From Ga0077555 sp050187415 (lineage in GTDB: Bacteria > Pseudomonadota > Alphaproteobacteria > Rhizobiales > Hyphomicrobiaceae): a DNA stretch of 64,000 nt. A model generated the notes under the pieces. It was not told the origin of the DNA, did not search any database, and worked only from the letters and a program-made list of their open reading frames with translations. Of this stretch, positions 1 to 8,479 are shown one piece after another. The stretch is taken from the NCBI GenBank assembly GCA_050187415.1, contig JBFWXN010000005.1, positions 62,001-126,000 on the forward strand, read 5' to 3'. Position 1 is the stretch's first letter, and each line of letters opens with the position of its first letter. A program made the translations under genes and the position numbers.

Positions 1-1089
1 AGCCTGGAAATCGCCGCAGACCGAGCAGGAGGAGATCTCGCGATAGGTGTCCTGGCCGGGCAGCCAGACCTCGATGTCGTAGGTTTTCTGCGACGCGAAG
101 CCCATGTCGCCTGTACACAGCAGCATGGTGCGGTAGGGGAGGCCGAGCCGCTCGAGAATGGTCTCCGCGCATCGCGTCATGCGCTCGTGCTCGGCGAGAG
201 ATTGTTCGGGCGCCGTGATGGAGACCAGCTCGACCTTGATGAACTGGTGCTGGCGGATCATGCCGCGGACGTCGCGCCCGGCCGAACCGGCCTCCGCGCG
301 GAAGCAGGGTGTGCCGGCCGTGAAGCGCAGGGGCAGCGCATCCTCGTCGAGGATCTGCTCACGGGCGAGGTTGGTCAGCGAGACCTCGGCGGTGGGGATC
401 AGCCAATAGTCGGTGGTGGTCCGGAACAAGTCCTCGGCGAATTTCGGCAGGTTGGCCGTGCCGTAGGCCGCGGCATCGCGGACGAGCAGGGGCGGATTGA
501 CCTCGGTGTAGCCGAACTCGTCGGAGTGCATGTCGAGCATGAACTGGGTCAGTGCCCGCTCCATGCGGGCGAGCGCGCCTTTCAGGTAGACGAAGCGCGC
601 GCCGGAGACTTTGCCGGCGGTCTCGAAGTCCATGAGGCCCAATGCCTCGCCCAGCTCGAAATGCTGCTTGGGCTTGAAGGTCAGCATCGCCGGTCCGCCC
701 CAACGCCGGACCTCGACGTTGCCGGTTTCGTCCGCGCCCTCGGGTACATCGGCGAGCGGTGCGTTCGGGATGACGGCCAGAAGCTTCTCGACCTCGGCCG
801 TCATCTCGCGTTCGCGCGCCTCGCCTGCGGTCAGAGCGTCCTTGAGGCTCGCCACCTCTGCCATCAGCGCGTCGGCTTTGGCGTCATCCTTTGCCTTCTT
901 GGCGGCACCGACCTCCCTGGAGGCGGCATTGCGGCGGGCCTGCACCTCCTGCAGCGCCGTGACATGGGCGCGACGGGCATCATCCACCTTCAGAATGGCA
1001 GCCGCCGAAAACTCCGCGGCAAGGCCGCGCTTCCTGAGGGCCTCGTCGAATGCGCCAGGATTGTCGCGGATCGCCTTGATATCGAACAC
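1..1089 (-). CDS. serS: Seryl-tRNA synthetase (3' end outside window)
   Basis: Charges tRNA-Ser with serine in the cytoplasm; class II aminoacyl-tRNA synthetase. About 363 residues are visible; the family is usually about 425, so the C-terminal part, including motif 3, lies left of the window. The protein opens MFDIKAIRDNPGAFDEAL from a GTG at 1089, the family's standard N-terminus. The Ala/Arg/Lys-rich stretch at residues about 30-100 is the tRNA-binding coiled-coil arm. IPTAEVSLTN (near residue 225) and the motif-2 block FRAEAGSAGRDVRGMIRQHQ (near 262) are typical of the serine active site. It lies downstream of tatABC on the same strand, 160 bp away, an order known from Rhizobiales. Identity is secure; only the end is unseen. 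Confidence 0.96.
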   Translation of the reverse strand, partial: MFDIKAIRDNPGAFDEALRKRGLAAEFSAAAILKVDDARRAHVTALQEVQARRNAASREVGAAKKAKDDAKADALMAEVASLKDALTAGEAREREMTAEVEKLLAVIPNAPLADVPEGADETGNVEVRRWGGPAMLTFKPKQHFELGEALGLMDFETAGKVSGARFVYLKGALARMERALTQFMLDMHSDEFGYTEVNPPLLVRDAAAYGTANLPKFAEDLFRTTTDYWLIPTAEVSLTNLAREQILDEDALPLRFTAGTPCFRAEAGSAGRDVRGMIRQHQFIKVELVSITAPEQSLAEHERMTRCAETILERLGLPYRTMLLCTGDMGFASQKTYDIEVWLPGQDTYREISSCSVCGDFQA

Positions 1090-1248
1090 GGGAATAGCCC
1101 TTCTGCTCCCCGCCAACCGGTGCGGGTGGCTGAATGCGGATGGCGGCGGACCTATGCTCCACCATTGCCATCGCACCCTGCGGTGATGATCAGTGTGATT
1201 TAGTCGTGCCGCCGCCCGCCCGTCCAGGGCCTATGATCCAAGACGCGG

Positions 1249-2079
1249 TCAGGCGTTACCGTCCAGCGACGATTGGCTTGTCCTGGCCATGCGATCGACG
1301 ATGAGAATGGATACCTCATAGAGCAGGATGGTCGGTCCCATCATGGCCATCATCGAGAAAGGGTCGGGCGGGGAAAGTACGGCTGCCGCGCCGGTAATAG
1401 CGACGATGGCGTACCGCCGGAAGCCACGCAGCGAGTCGCCCGTGATGATCCCGGCTCGAGCGAGAAGCGTCAGGATGACAGGCAACTGGAAGCAGATCCC
1501 GAAGCCGAAGATCAGTGTCATGATCAACGACAGATACTCCGAGACCTTCGGCAGCAGCTCGATGGCCGCCTTGCCGTGGCCGGCTGCCTGCGGGGTGATG
1601 TCGAGCGAGAACGAGATCAGCATCGGCATCACGAGGAAATAGACGACGAGCGTGCCGAGCAAGAACAGGATGGGTGTCGCGATAAGGTAGGGCACAAATG
1701 CGTGGCGCTCGTTCTTGTAGAGGCCGGGCGCGACGAATTTGTAGATCTGGTTCGCCACGATGGGGAACGACAGGAACGCCGCGCCGAACATCGCCAGACG
1801 AATGTTCGTATAGAGCTGCTCGAGGAAGTGAGTGGCGATGAGTTTCGCCTTGGCCTCGCCCACCACCCGCACGTACGGCCACACCAGCACATTGTAGATG
1901 GGCTTGGCGAAGTAGAAGCACAGGACGAACATTCCGGCGAAGGCGAAGAGCGACGTGATGAGGCGCTGGCGCAGCTCCGTCAGATGCTCGAGCAACGGCA
2001 TCCGCGAATTGTCGATCTCGTCCTGTCCCTCGCGGCGCGGCTCGGGGGCGCTGTCAGACGTGGGCGTGATGTCCTGCAT
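1249..2079 (-). CDS. tatC: Sec-independent protein translocase TatC
   Basis: Core receptor of the twin-arginine translocase in the inner membrane; binds RR signal peptides of folded proteins together with TatB. The sequence shows MPLLEHLTELRQRL just before the first membrane helix, the conserved TatC N-terminal signature, then six hydrophobic segments (first IYNVLVWPY region, later FVAPGLYKNERHAF and FGFGICFQLPV) and the FVPYL/PPDPFSMM regions typical of the family. An Asp/Glu-rich leader of about 30 residues precedes it. ATG at 2079 is chosen; a GTG at 2094, in frame and overlapping tatB, is possible but has no Shine-Dalgarno. Immediately downstream of tatB, so co-transcribed. Confidence 0.95.
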   Translation of the reverse strand: MQDITPTSDSAPEPRREGQDEIDNSRMPLLEHLTELRQRLITSLFAFAGMFVLCFYFAKPIYNVLVWPYVRVVGEAKAKLIATHFLEQLYTNIRLAMFGAAFLSFPIVANQIYKFVAPGLYKNERHAFVPYLIATPILFLLGTLVVYFLVMPMLISFSLDITPQAAGHGKAAIELLPKVSEYLSLIMTLIFGFGICFQLPVILTLLARAGIITGDSLRGFRRYAIVAITGAAAVLSPPDPFSMMAMMGPTILLYEVSILIVDRMARTSQSSLDGNA

Positions 2080-2083
2080 GACC

Positions 2084-2575
2084 TCAAGCCCCACTGCGCG
2101 GTTGAGTGGCGGGCTCGTGCTCCGGTGACCCGGCGACCGCTCCCGGATCAGCGGCCGCGGGCGTGGCAGGCGGTTCGTGGACCAGAGCGGGCGTTTCGTG
2201 AGCTTCGTCAGTCAAGGTCCGTTCAGGGGGCGCACTTGCCGGGGCGGGCTCCAACGTGTCCGGCTTGTCGATTTCGGAGAGGGAAGCGTTCATCTCCCGG
2301 GTGACATCGCCCACATGACTTTCAACGGCGTTTCCCGTCTCTCGAAGCGTGCTGCGTGCGTCCTCGCCGAGCTGCTCCACCTCCTTCTTGAGGTCGGACA
2401 GCTCGGAATCGCGCATGGCATCCTCGAACTGTGCGCGAAACTCGTTGGCCTGGCGGCGGATCATGCCCATGTAGCGGCCGATGGTCCGCATCAGTGCGGG
2501 CAGATCCTTCGGCCCTACGACGATCAATGCGACGACCGCCAGAATGAGCAGCTTTGACGACGTGAGGTCAAACAT
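2084..2575 (-). CDS. tatB: Twin-arginine translocase subunit TatB
   Basis: Partner of TatC in the signal-peptide-binding complex at the inner membrane. The 163-residue protein starts MFDLTSSKLLILAVVALIVVGPKDLP: a single N-terminal transmembrane helix followed by the GPKDLP hinge and an amphipathic helix (MRTIGRYMGMIRRQANEFRAQF), the TatB pattern. A charged helical stretch and a Pro/Ala-rich disordered tail follow, as is usual in alphaproteobacterial TatB. It sits between tatA and tatC on the minus strand; the 149 bp gap to tatA may hold an internal promoter but none is obvious. Confidence 0.95.
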   Translation of the reverse strand: MFDLTSSKLLILAVVALIVVGPKDLPALMRTIGRYMGMIRRQANEFRAQFEDAMRDSELSDLKKEVEQLGEDARSTLRETGNAVESHVGDVTREMNASLSEIDKPDTLEPAPASAPPERTLTDEAHETPALVHEPPATPAAADPGAVAGSPEHEPATQPRSGA

Positions 2576-2724
2576 CGTGTCCGGTCTCTAGGTCCCGACC
2601 CGACGGGCTGGGTGTTTTGGGCCACGGGTGAGCCCGGTGCGTCCGGATCACGAACGCGCGCGGATACGGTTTGCCCGGCTTTCGGGACGTCCAGCGCCGC
2701 CGAGGCCGCCGTCCCTGGGTTTCC

Positions 2725-2964
2725 TCAGCCGACCTTGGTGCCGCTGCCCGTGACGTGGCTCTCGTGGGTTTTCGCGGATTCGATGGTGCGCGGTTGGTCG
2801 GCAGGCTTTGCCGGTTCGCTGTCGTCGTCCTGCAAACCCTTCTTGAAGCTCTTGATACCCTTGGCGAAATCGCCCATTACGGCCGAAATCTTGCCGCCGC
2901 CGCCGAAGAACAGAAGCGCAACGGCGAGAAAGATCAGCCAATGCCAGACGCTCAAGCTGCCCAT
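2725..2964 (-). CDS. tatA: Twin-arginine translocase subunit TatA
   Basis: Forms the protein-conducting oligomer of the Tat system. At 79 residues it is normal for TatA: MGSLSVWHWLIFLAVALLFF is the transmembrane helix, followed by a glycine run and the hinge (GGGGKISAVMGDFAKGIKSF) with amphipathic helix, then a charged tail ending in GTGTKVG-like residues. The ATG at 2964 is chosen because it gives the canonical TatA N-terminus; the reading frame is open further upstream, but those residues do not resemble the family. First gene of tatA-tatB-tatC. Confidence 0.95.
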   Translation of the reverse strand: MGSLSVWHWLIFLAVALLFFGGGGKISAVMGDFAKGIKSFKKGLQDDDSEPAKPADQPRTIESAKTHESHVTGSGTKVG

Positions 2965-3100
2965 GTGTCCGGGTACTCCATGAGGGGCGGTCTGCGCCCT
3001 TTCCGATCGGGCCGCACTATCGCAGACCATCTCTCCGGTCGCAAGTGACGGTGCTGTAATGGTTTCGCGGAATTTGGCCAGACTCCGCAGGGGCCATGCA

Positions 3101-4264
3101 TCAAGCCGTGCCGATCGTGGCCGGGTGGTCGTCCTCGGCCGGGAAAATGAGGACGCGGGCGGCATCGACGACGATGCTCACCTCGGCATCCGGTGCCGGC
3201 AATTCACTTTCCCGCAGGCGCGCTCGCAATGGTTGCTCGAAGCCGTCGACGGCGAGGTCGATGAGGGCGGCGTCGCCGAGCGGCTTGATGCGCAGGATGC
3301 GGGCGGCCAAACCGACGCCGGGCGGCGCCAACGCTATCGCTCTCTGCCTGAGGCACAGCACGGCCGGCTCGCCTTCGGCGATCTCCGGCACCGAGAAGGT
3401 TCCGACCGGCGTTCTGAGTGCTCCGCCTTCCACCGTCCAGGGGATCTCGTTGATCTCCGAGAACAGTCGCGCAACGAACAGGTCGGCTGGATTTCGATGC
3501 AACTCGCGCGCTCGCCCGATCTGCACGAGGCGCCCGCGCCGCATGACAGCGATCCGGTCGGCGAGGCGCATCGCCTCCTCCGGGTGGTGCGTCACGATGA
3601 TCGACGTCGCGCGGGTCTCGCGCAAGAGACCGAGCGTTTCTTCCTGCAGCCGTTCGCGCAGATGCACGTCGAGGCCGGAGAACGGCTCGTCCATCAACAT
3701 CACGGCGGGCCGTGGAACGATGGCGCGGGCAAGGGCAACGCGCTGCTGCTCGCCCCCCGACAGCATATGAGGGTATTTGTCGGCGTGGCGCAGCATTCCG
3801 ACCCGGGCCAGCAGGGCCTGGGCCTCCCGCACGGCTTCGGAACGCGGCAGGGCCTTCAGGCCAAAGGCCACGTTGTCGAGAATGGTGAGGTGCGGGAAGA
3901 GCGCGAAGTCCTGGAACATCAGTCCCACGTGCCGTTTCTCGGGCGGGACGAAGCGACACGGCCCCGCCACTTCCTCGCCCGAGATGAGAACCCGTCCTCC
4001 CGACGGCCTTTCGATGCCGGAGGCGATACGCAACAACGTGGTCTTGCCGCAGCCCGACGGGCCGAGCAGGCACACGATCTCACCGGGTTCGACGTCGAAC
4101 GACACTCCGTCCAACGCCACGATATCGCCGTAGCGCCTCTCCACCGCATCGAGCGAGAGGCTGGCCGAGAACGCTGCGCCGGCCCGCGACGGCGGCGCAA
4201 CGGGGCGCTTCTTGTCGGGGGCGGCGGTCTGCGCCGGAGAGGCGCGGCGATCGGATAGCTTCAA
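3101..4264 (-). CDS. ABC transporter ATP-binding protein (FbpC/PotA-like)
   Basis: Cytoplasmic ATPase of an ABC importer of the iron(III)/spermidine/sulfate type. Visible: Walker A GPSGCGKTT, Q-loop FQDFALFPHL, signature LSGGEQQR, Walker B VMLMDEPFSGLD, switch His in IIVTHHPEEAM, then about 130 residues that look like the C-terminal TOBE regulatory fold. Fe3+-importer NBDs (FbpC) are closest by eye. No permease gene is adjacent; the only transport partner nearby is the divergent binding protein at 4462. Start: a TTG at 4264 preceded by GGAG (6 nt spacing) is chosen; an upstream TTG at 4360 would add about 32 Pro/Ser-rich residues and has no clear ribosome site. Substrate cannot be told. Confidence 0.85.
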   Translation of the reverse strand: MKLSDRRASPAQTAAPDKKRPVAPPSRAGAAFSASLSLDAVERRYGDIVALDGVSFDVEPGEIVCLLGPSGCGKTTLLRIASGIERPSGGRVLISGEEVAGPCRFVPPEKRHVGLMFQDFALFPHLTILDNVAFGLKALPRSEAVREAQALLARVGMLRHADKYPHMLSGGEQQRVALARAIVPRPAVMLMDEPFSGLDVHLRERLQEETLGLLRETRATSIIVTHHPEEAMRLADRIAVMRRGRLVQIGRARELHRNPADLFVARLFSEINEIPWTVEGGALRTPVGTFSVPEIAEGEPAVLCLRQRAIALAPPGVGLAARILRIKPLGDAALIDLAVDGFEQPLRARLRESELPAPDAEVSIVVDAARVLIFPAEDDHPATIGTA

Positions 4265-4461
4265 TGCGAGCTCCGCGTCGTCAGTCGGATTCAGGGTTCG
4301 GCTTCCGGGTGGGATGCCGGATTGCGGCGGGACATTAGGCGAGGAGCCCGAGATCGGCAAATGTGAGCCGTCTTCGCCGCCCGAGTTGCTGGATACATGA
4401 CCTTGCTCCTACTCTCGGGGCGAGCCTCGTGGCCGAGGTCCCATTCGAGAAGGAGCCAATC

Positions 4462-5193
4462 ATGTCCGTTTCCCCCGACATCATCGCCGAACTGGCGCCG
4501 ACCGGTACGCTGCGCGCCGGCATCAACATGTCGAATTTCCTGCTGGTGACCGGAAAGACCGAGGCAGGCGATCCCGTGGGCGTGTCTCCCGACATGGCGG
4601 CCGAGGTGGCACGTCGCCTGGGCGTGCCGCTGAAGCTCATCCCCTACAAGTCGCCGGGAGAGCTCGGCGACGATGCCGGCAACAACGTCTGGGATATCGG
4701 CAATATCGGCGCCGAGCCGCAGCGCGCCAAGACGATTGCGTTTACGGCCGCCTACTGCGAGATCGAATCGACCTATCTCGTCCCGGCGGGCTCGCCCATC
4801 CAATCGATTGCGGACGTCGACAAGCCCGGCATTCGCATCTCGGTGACCGGCAGGTCCGCCTACGGCCTCTGGCTCGAGAACAACATCAAGAATGCGACGC
4901 TCGTGCGGACGGATTCGCTCGACGGCTCTTTCGAGAAGTTCGTGCAGGAGAAGCTCGACGTGCTGGCGGGTCTACGCCCGCGCCTGATCGACGACGTCAA
5001 GAAACTTCCCGGCGCACGCATTCTCGATGGCAAGTTCTCGGCCGTGCAACAGGCCGTCGGCACGCCGAAGAAGAACATGAAGGCGGCACCATGGCTCGCC
5101 GCGTTCGTCGAAGAGGCGAAGCGGTCCGGCTTCGTACAGAGCCTGATCGACAAACACAAGGTCAACGGCCTGTCGGTTGCGCCGCTCGCCTGA
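4462..5193 (+). CDS. Family-3 solute-binding protein without signal peptide
   Basis: A 243-residue protein of the bacterial extracellular solute-binding family 3 (polar amino acid type). The fold signature is seen in GTLRAGINMSNFLL near the N-terminus, SPDMAAEVARRLGVPLKLIP, and AYCEIESTYLVPAGSPIQSI. It starts at ATG 4462 with AAGGAG at 4450-4455. No signal peptide or lipobox precedes the mature-type start: the first residues are MSVSPDIIAELAPTG, with no hydrophobic stretch. Extending the frame upstream to 4363 does not add a convincing signal either. It is divergent from an orphan ABC ATPase. It may bind its ligand in the cytoplasm or be exported another way; the ligand is unknown. Confidence 0.8.
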   Translation: MSVSPDIIAELAPTGTLRAGINMSNFLLVTGKTEAGDPVGVSPDMAAEVARRLGVPLKLIPYKSPGELGDDAGNNVWDIGNIGAEPQRAKTIAFTAAYCEIESTYLVPAGSPIQSIADVDKPGIRISVTGRSAYGLWLENNIKNATLVRTDSLDGSFEKFVQEKLDVLAGLRPRLIDDVKKLPGARILDGKFSAVQQAVGTPKKNMKAAPWLAAFVEEAKRSGFVQSLIDKHKVNGLSVAPLA

Positions 5194-5201
5194 TATGGTT
5201 T

Positions 5202-5228
5202 GCCGTCCGGTTATGTTAACCGGGCGGC
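5202..5228 (+). terminator. Hairpin after the family-3 binding protein
   Basis: A 12-bp stem with one G-U pair and a 3-nt loop (GCCGTCCGGTTA, TGT, TAACCGGGCGGC) begins 8 nt after the stop codon at 5193. It is not followed by a T-run, so it may stabilise the 3' end or terminate with Rho help rather than act as a classic intrinsic terminator. Confidence 0.55.
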
Positions 5229-5398
5229 GGCCTGTCGGTCGTTGCCTCGCGCCTCGACCTGGGGTCGTCAAAAGACCGAATGCCGTAATTCGAATTGAAA
5301 CTTTATTGATTGACTTTTGCCGCGACATTCTGTATTTGATTTGGTGACTGCTGGAGTGGGGTGGCAAGTCATTGACACCTCCCCGGCAGTTGTTGGTT

Positions 5399-5427
5399 TT
5401 GCTTGGTTCGATCGCCGGCCGTATTAT
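5399..5427 (+). promoter_or_regulatory. Sigma-70-like promoter for candidate sRNA
   Basis: TTGCTT at 5399-5404 and TATTAT at 5422-5427 are separated by exactly 17 bp, a good match to a housekeeping promoter. There is no open reading frame with a ribosome site downstream, but a hairpin plus T-run ends about 80 nt later. Inference from pattern only. Confidence 0.4.
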
Positions 5428-5433
5428 CTGCCC

Positions 5434-5514
5434 GGTCAATGCGTGTCGCATCACATCTCCCCCACGCGATAGCCGACGCCGCAGTCCAATCGAGCGGACT
5501 GGCGCGCTTTTTTT
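5434..5514 (+). ncRNA. Candidate small RNA (about 80 nt)
   Basis: Predicted from the promoter-like TTGCTT-N17-TATTAT upstream and an intrinsic-terminator-like end: arms at 5478-5487 and 5496-5505 (six perfect pairs CAGTCC/GGACTG, then a 2-nt internal loop and GC pairs) followed by seven T at 5508-5514. The body contains a short TGCG-TGT-CGCA hairpin near 5440-5450 and a C-rich unpaired stretch TCTCCCCC at 5456-5463, which resembles the anti-Shine-Dalgarno patches of some trans-acting rhizobial sRNAs. No known RNA family was recognised. Expression is unproven. Confidence 0.35.
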
Positions 5515-5568
5515 GGCGCGGTGATGGCGGAAGCGGCCTCGATGCTCTGCATTGCTTTTGCGATGCGC

Positions 5569-5602
5569 GCCCGTCGAAACGGGCCTGAGCAGCTGTTTTT
5601 TT
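5569..5602 (+). terminator. Second hairpin with T-run
   Basis: A perfect 5-bp stem GCCCG-TCGAAA-CGGGC (5569-5584) is followed 11 nt later by seven T (5596-5602). The gap is longer than in a typical intrinsic terminator, so this is a weak call; it could back up termination of the candidate RNA upstream. Confidence 0.3.
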
Positions 5603-6232
5603 AGTGGCTTCATCGCCGGTTCGCGCAATTCGGCGTGCCTGTTGGGGCGGCTTATGCTGCAGCGGAGCCGAGATGATGGATACGGAGTTTTTAAATCAGG
5701 CAGGAATGCGTTCGGCGTGAAAGGCGGCCATTAATTATTCTCGCGAGGTCTCAAAAGCCATTGAAAGATGATTTGCCGATTTTCGAAGAAGCGAGCGTCA
5801 TTCAAACCGTATCGTCAGGGCATTCGTAAAGAAGGGCGGCATGCGTATTTCTGCCTGTCCGGCCCTACCGCTGCGTGCCGACTTTCAGCCGGTTAGTCTG
5901 TTTCCGCTTTCACTCGTCTCATGGCAGGAGGAGCTGGTGCGGAGGCGTCGGGGCTTGCCGATGTGGCACTTGCACGAGACGTGGGCGCCTATCTCTACCG
6001 GGGCGTCTAGCTCGAAGAGTAGTCCCAGCCCCGTCCGATGGCATCAGAGCCGAAAGCTCCGCAGCGTACTGGACGCGGTGGGGGTTGGTCGCGGTCACTC
6101 CGCGCGGGGAGCGCGGCCCGTGTGTCGTCTTGGGCCGACGCTTTGGCGCCCGTGCGCCTTGGTTCTGCCAGGGTCGTCCTGCACAGTTCAATGCTCAGGT
6201 GGAGCCCTTCGATTCGACGGGGCAAGGTGCGA

Positions 6233-6904
6233 ATGGGTCGAAAACTCATCGGATTTGCAGTTCTGACGGCCCTGGCCGCCGGCACCTATGCGTCCGCGCC
6301 GATGGTTGCCGCTTGGCAAATCCGCGAGGCCGTACGGGCGGGCGATACGGCGCGCCTCGAGGAGAAGGTGGACTGGCAATCGGTGCGCAAATCTCTCAAG
6401 TCGTCGGTCGCCGAGACGCGGAAGGCCATCGGTGAACTGACGGATGTCGCGGGCCTGCCGCGTCCCGGTGTCTGGCAGCGCTTCAAGATGGCGGCCATGC
6501 CGTTTCTCACCGATCCGCTGATCGATCGCTATGTCACTGCGGAGGGCGCACCGAAGCTTTACGCATGGCGACAGTCGCTCGTGCAGCGCGCTGAAGCGGT
6601 CCGAGGTGCCGCGCGCGCCTCGGCCGATTGGATCCGTTCGTCCGCGGCGAAGGAGCAGAGCGGCTGGCTCGAGGCGATCGGATTGGATCGCATGCAGGAT
6701 GTGGCCGGGAGAGTACGGCGATGGGAGTTCGTCTCGCCGATGCGGTTCGAGATCGAACTGGCGGACCGGCTCTCCCGTGACCGGACGTGGCAGGCGGTTC
6801 TGGAATTGCGCGGCCTCTCGTGGAAGCTGACGGAAATGCGTGTGGCTGAGCTGCAGGCGAATGTCCGAGATGGTGACGCCGCGAAGATAGCCGGAGCGCC
6901 TTGA
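6233..6904 (+). CDS. DUF2939 domain-containing membrane-anchored protein
   Basis: A 223-residue protein. Residues about 5-30 (LIGFAVLTALAAGTYASAPMVAAW) form a signal peptide or N-terminal membrane anchor, followed by the DUF2939 pattern: WQIREAVRAGDTARLEEKVDWQSVRKSLKS, then a mainly helical, charged region. The family is uncharacterised; the fold is probably periplasmic. ATG at 6233 (MGRKLIGF) is chosen because it sits just before the hydrophobic segment; the frame is open upstream but the residues look non-coding. It converges with the coiled-coil protein on the minus strand and shows no operon partner. Confidence 0.8.
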   Translation: MGRKLIGFAVLTALAAGTYASAPMVAAWQIREAVRAGDTARLEEKVDWQSVRKSLKSSVAETRKAIGELTDVAGLPRPGVWQRFKMAAMPFLTDPLIDRYVTAEGAPKLYAWRQSLVQRAEAVRGAARASADWIRSSAAKEQSGWLEAIGLDRMQDVAGRVRRWEFVSPMRFEIELADRLSRDRTWQAVLELRGLSWKLTEMRVAELQANVRDGDAAKIAGAP

Positions 6905-7043
6905 ACCCTACTCCCCGCGGCGACGTTCGAGACGCTTCTCGCGTGTGCGGTTTCTTGCGTGCCGCGCACCGCTTCCCGACAGTTGCTGGCCCGGCACGCG
7001 GTACTCGTTGCGGAGGCGGAGCCGACACGTCGTCGTCGCCCCG

Positions 7044-8357
7044 TCAATCGCGGATGACGATTGACGCCGACTGCGAGCGCAAACCGGTCTTGACGGCGTG
7101 CTCCAGTTCGCGAGGGCCCGCGCGCTCGGCAAGCGGTTCGGGCACCACCCACATGATGTAATCGGGGCCGACGACCGGCGTGCACGTCAGACGCCCGCCG
7201 TCGATGCGGCAACGCGAGGCTCCGTCGAGAACATGCGGCTCGCGCCGATCGTGACGAAGGAGCCGCATGTCGATCGGTTGGACAACCGCGGGGTAGGAGA
7301 CAAGATCGACGTTGCGGAAGACGCACCCGAGAGAGTTGCGGCAGGCGCCGGCGCGTTCGCCGAGCGTTCGGGCCGCACCGAAGGCGCGGCGCCGCGGCAG
7401 CAGATCGGCCGGTGTCCCGGCGCCTGCTCCGACGTAGCAGCCATTTTCACCGCACAGAAGCGGGTCGGCCGTCTTGTTGTTGCGCCGGATGCCGCGGTGG
7501 CCGGGCTCGAGCACCATGAGGATCGTCACGCGCGTCGCGCTGCGGAAGCCTTCCGGTGCCTCGCCGCGGCGATCGTCGGCGTCGGGTTCGTCGCTCGCGA
7601 CAGCACGCTCGACCGGCGTGCGTGCATAGGGCGGCGGCAGAGCCTCGGCGCGGTGCGCCGAGCCATCGCGGTCGGCGGCTTGCGAGCCATGTGCGGACCG
7701 ACGCTTTACCCACGCTTCGCGCACCTTCCTCAATGTTTCGTCGATGTCGTCTGCTTCGGCCTCGCGCTCGGCCTCCATGCGAGCGTACTCGGCCTCGTCG
7801 ACACGGGTTTTTTCTTCGGCGATCTGGCGTGCTTCGTCGGACTTGCGCTTGATCTCGGCGAGGCGGTGCGCTTCCTCGACGCGCTCGCGCTCTTCCTCAC
7901 GGCGTTGGCTCTCGGCCACGCGACGGGCATCCTCGGCTTGGCGTTTCGCTTCCGCGTGTCGTGCCGCCTCCAGCCGTTGCCGCTCCTCGGCCTGCCTGCG
8001 CGCTGCGGACCCCCGCCGCTCGTCCTGCTCACGCTGCGTGGTGGCAGCTTCGCGGGCCGCGTCAGCCGGTGCGTCGGCTCCGGACTGCGCGGCGCGGCGC
8101 GCTTCGGCTTCGGCCCTCGCACGTTCGAGCATGTCGATCTCGTCGCTCAGCCGGCGCTCTTCCTCGGGTCGCGGCCGTTCCAGTGCCTCGACCTTGTGCT
8201 CGCGTCCGGCGTCTGCGGGTGGTGCCTGCTTCTGGGATGCCGTCTCGGCGAGGATGCGCGCGATCGGATCTTCGGTTTCGGCGCGAGCGGCGAGGGACAG
8301 CGTTACGGCCACCGCAGCAAGGATTGCCGTGCCAGCCCTTCGAGACAAAGCACGCAT
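7044..8357 (-). CDS. Secreted coiled-coil protein with Cys-rich C-terminal domain
   Basis: Not recognised. 437 residues. Residues 1-26 are a clear signal peptide (MRALSRRAGTAILAAVAV...ARA). Residues about 60-230 are an almost unbroken run of Arg, Glu, Ala, Gln and Lys, strongly predicted as a long coiled coil. After a Pro-rich linker, a distinct domain from about 275 begins RSATRVTILMVLEPGHRGIR and carries six cysteines in the patterns LLCGENGC, GACRNSLGC and SRCRIDGGRLTC, suggesting three disulfides and a periplasmic location. The 3' end converges with the DUF2939 gene. A cell-envelope structural or binding role is inference; the C-terminal domain looks conserved rather than random. Confidence 0.7.
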   Translation of the reverse strand: MRALSRRAGTAILAAVAVTLSLAARAETEDPIARILAETASQKQAPPADAGREHKVEALERPRPEEERRLSDEIDMLERARAEAEARRAAQSGADAPADAAREAATTQREQDERRGSAARRQAEERQRLEAARHAEAKRQAEDARRVAESQRREEERERVEEAHRLAEIKRKSDEARQIAEEKTRVDEAEYARMEAEREAEADDIDETLRKVREAWVKRRSAHGSQAADRDGSAHRAEALPPPYARTPVERAVASDEPDADDRRGEAPEGFRSATRVTILMVLEPGHRGIRRNNKTADPLLCGENGCYVGAGAGTPADLLPRRRAFGAARTLGERAGACRNSLGCVFRNVDLVSYPAVVQPIDMRLLRHDRREPHVLDGASRCRIDGGRLTCTPVVGPDYIMWVVPEPLAERAGPRELEHAVKTGLRSQSASIVIRD

Positions 8358-8479
8358 GATCCAGCCTCCCCTTCGCGGCCGAAAACAGCGGCCGACGGCG
8401 CATTAGTTCGATGCTGTCGAAAGTAGTTCAGAACTTGGGCAGCAAAGCGGTCAAACGCTGAACTGATGCTGAATTTCGA

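Larger units (their letters stand above)
5229..6232. other. About 1 kb without a recognisable gene
   Basis: Frames are open only in short stretches with no protein-like pattern. The first half is less GC-rich than the neighbouring genes. It holds a promoter-like pair at 5399-5427, two 7-T runs (5508-5514 and 5596-5602) each after a hairpin, and a candidate small RNA. A 29-codon frame at 5921-6010 (MAGGAGAEASGLADVALARD...) has coding-like composition but no ribosome site or recognisable match. Nothing else can be supported. Confidence 0.6.

Noticed and set aside
1273..2304. Long open frame opposite tatC/tatB
   Set aside because: Antisense shadow: Arg/His/Asp-rich with no family pattern, while the minus strand encodes clear TatC and TatB.
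5921..6010. 29-codon frame MAGGAGAEASGL...
   Set aside because: Coding-like composition but no ribosome site or homologue; too short to support.
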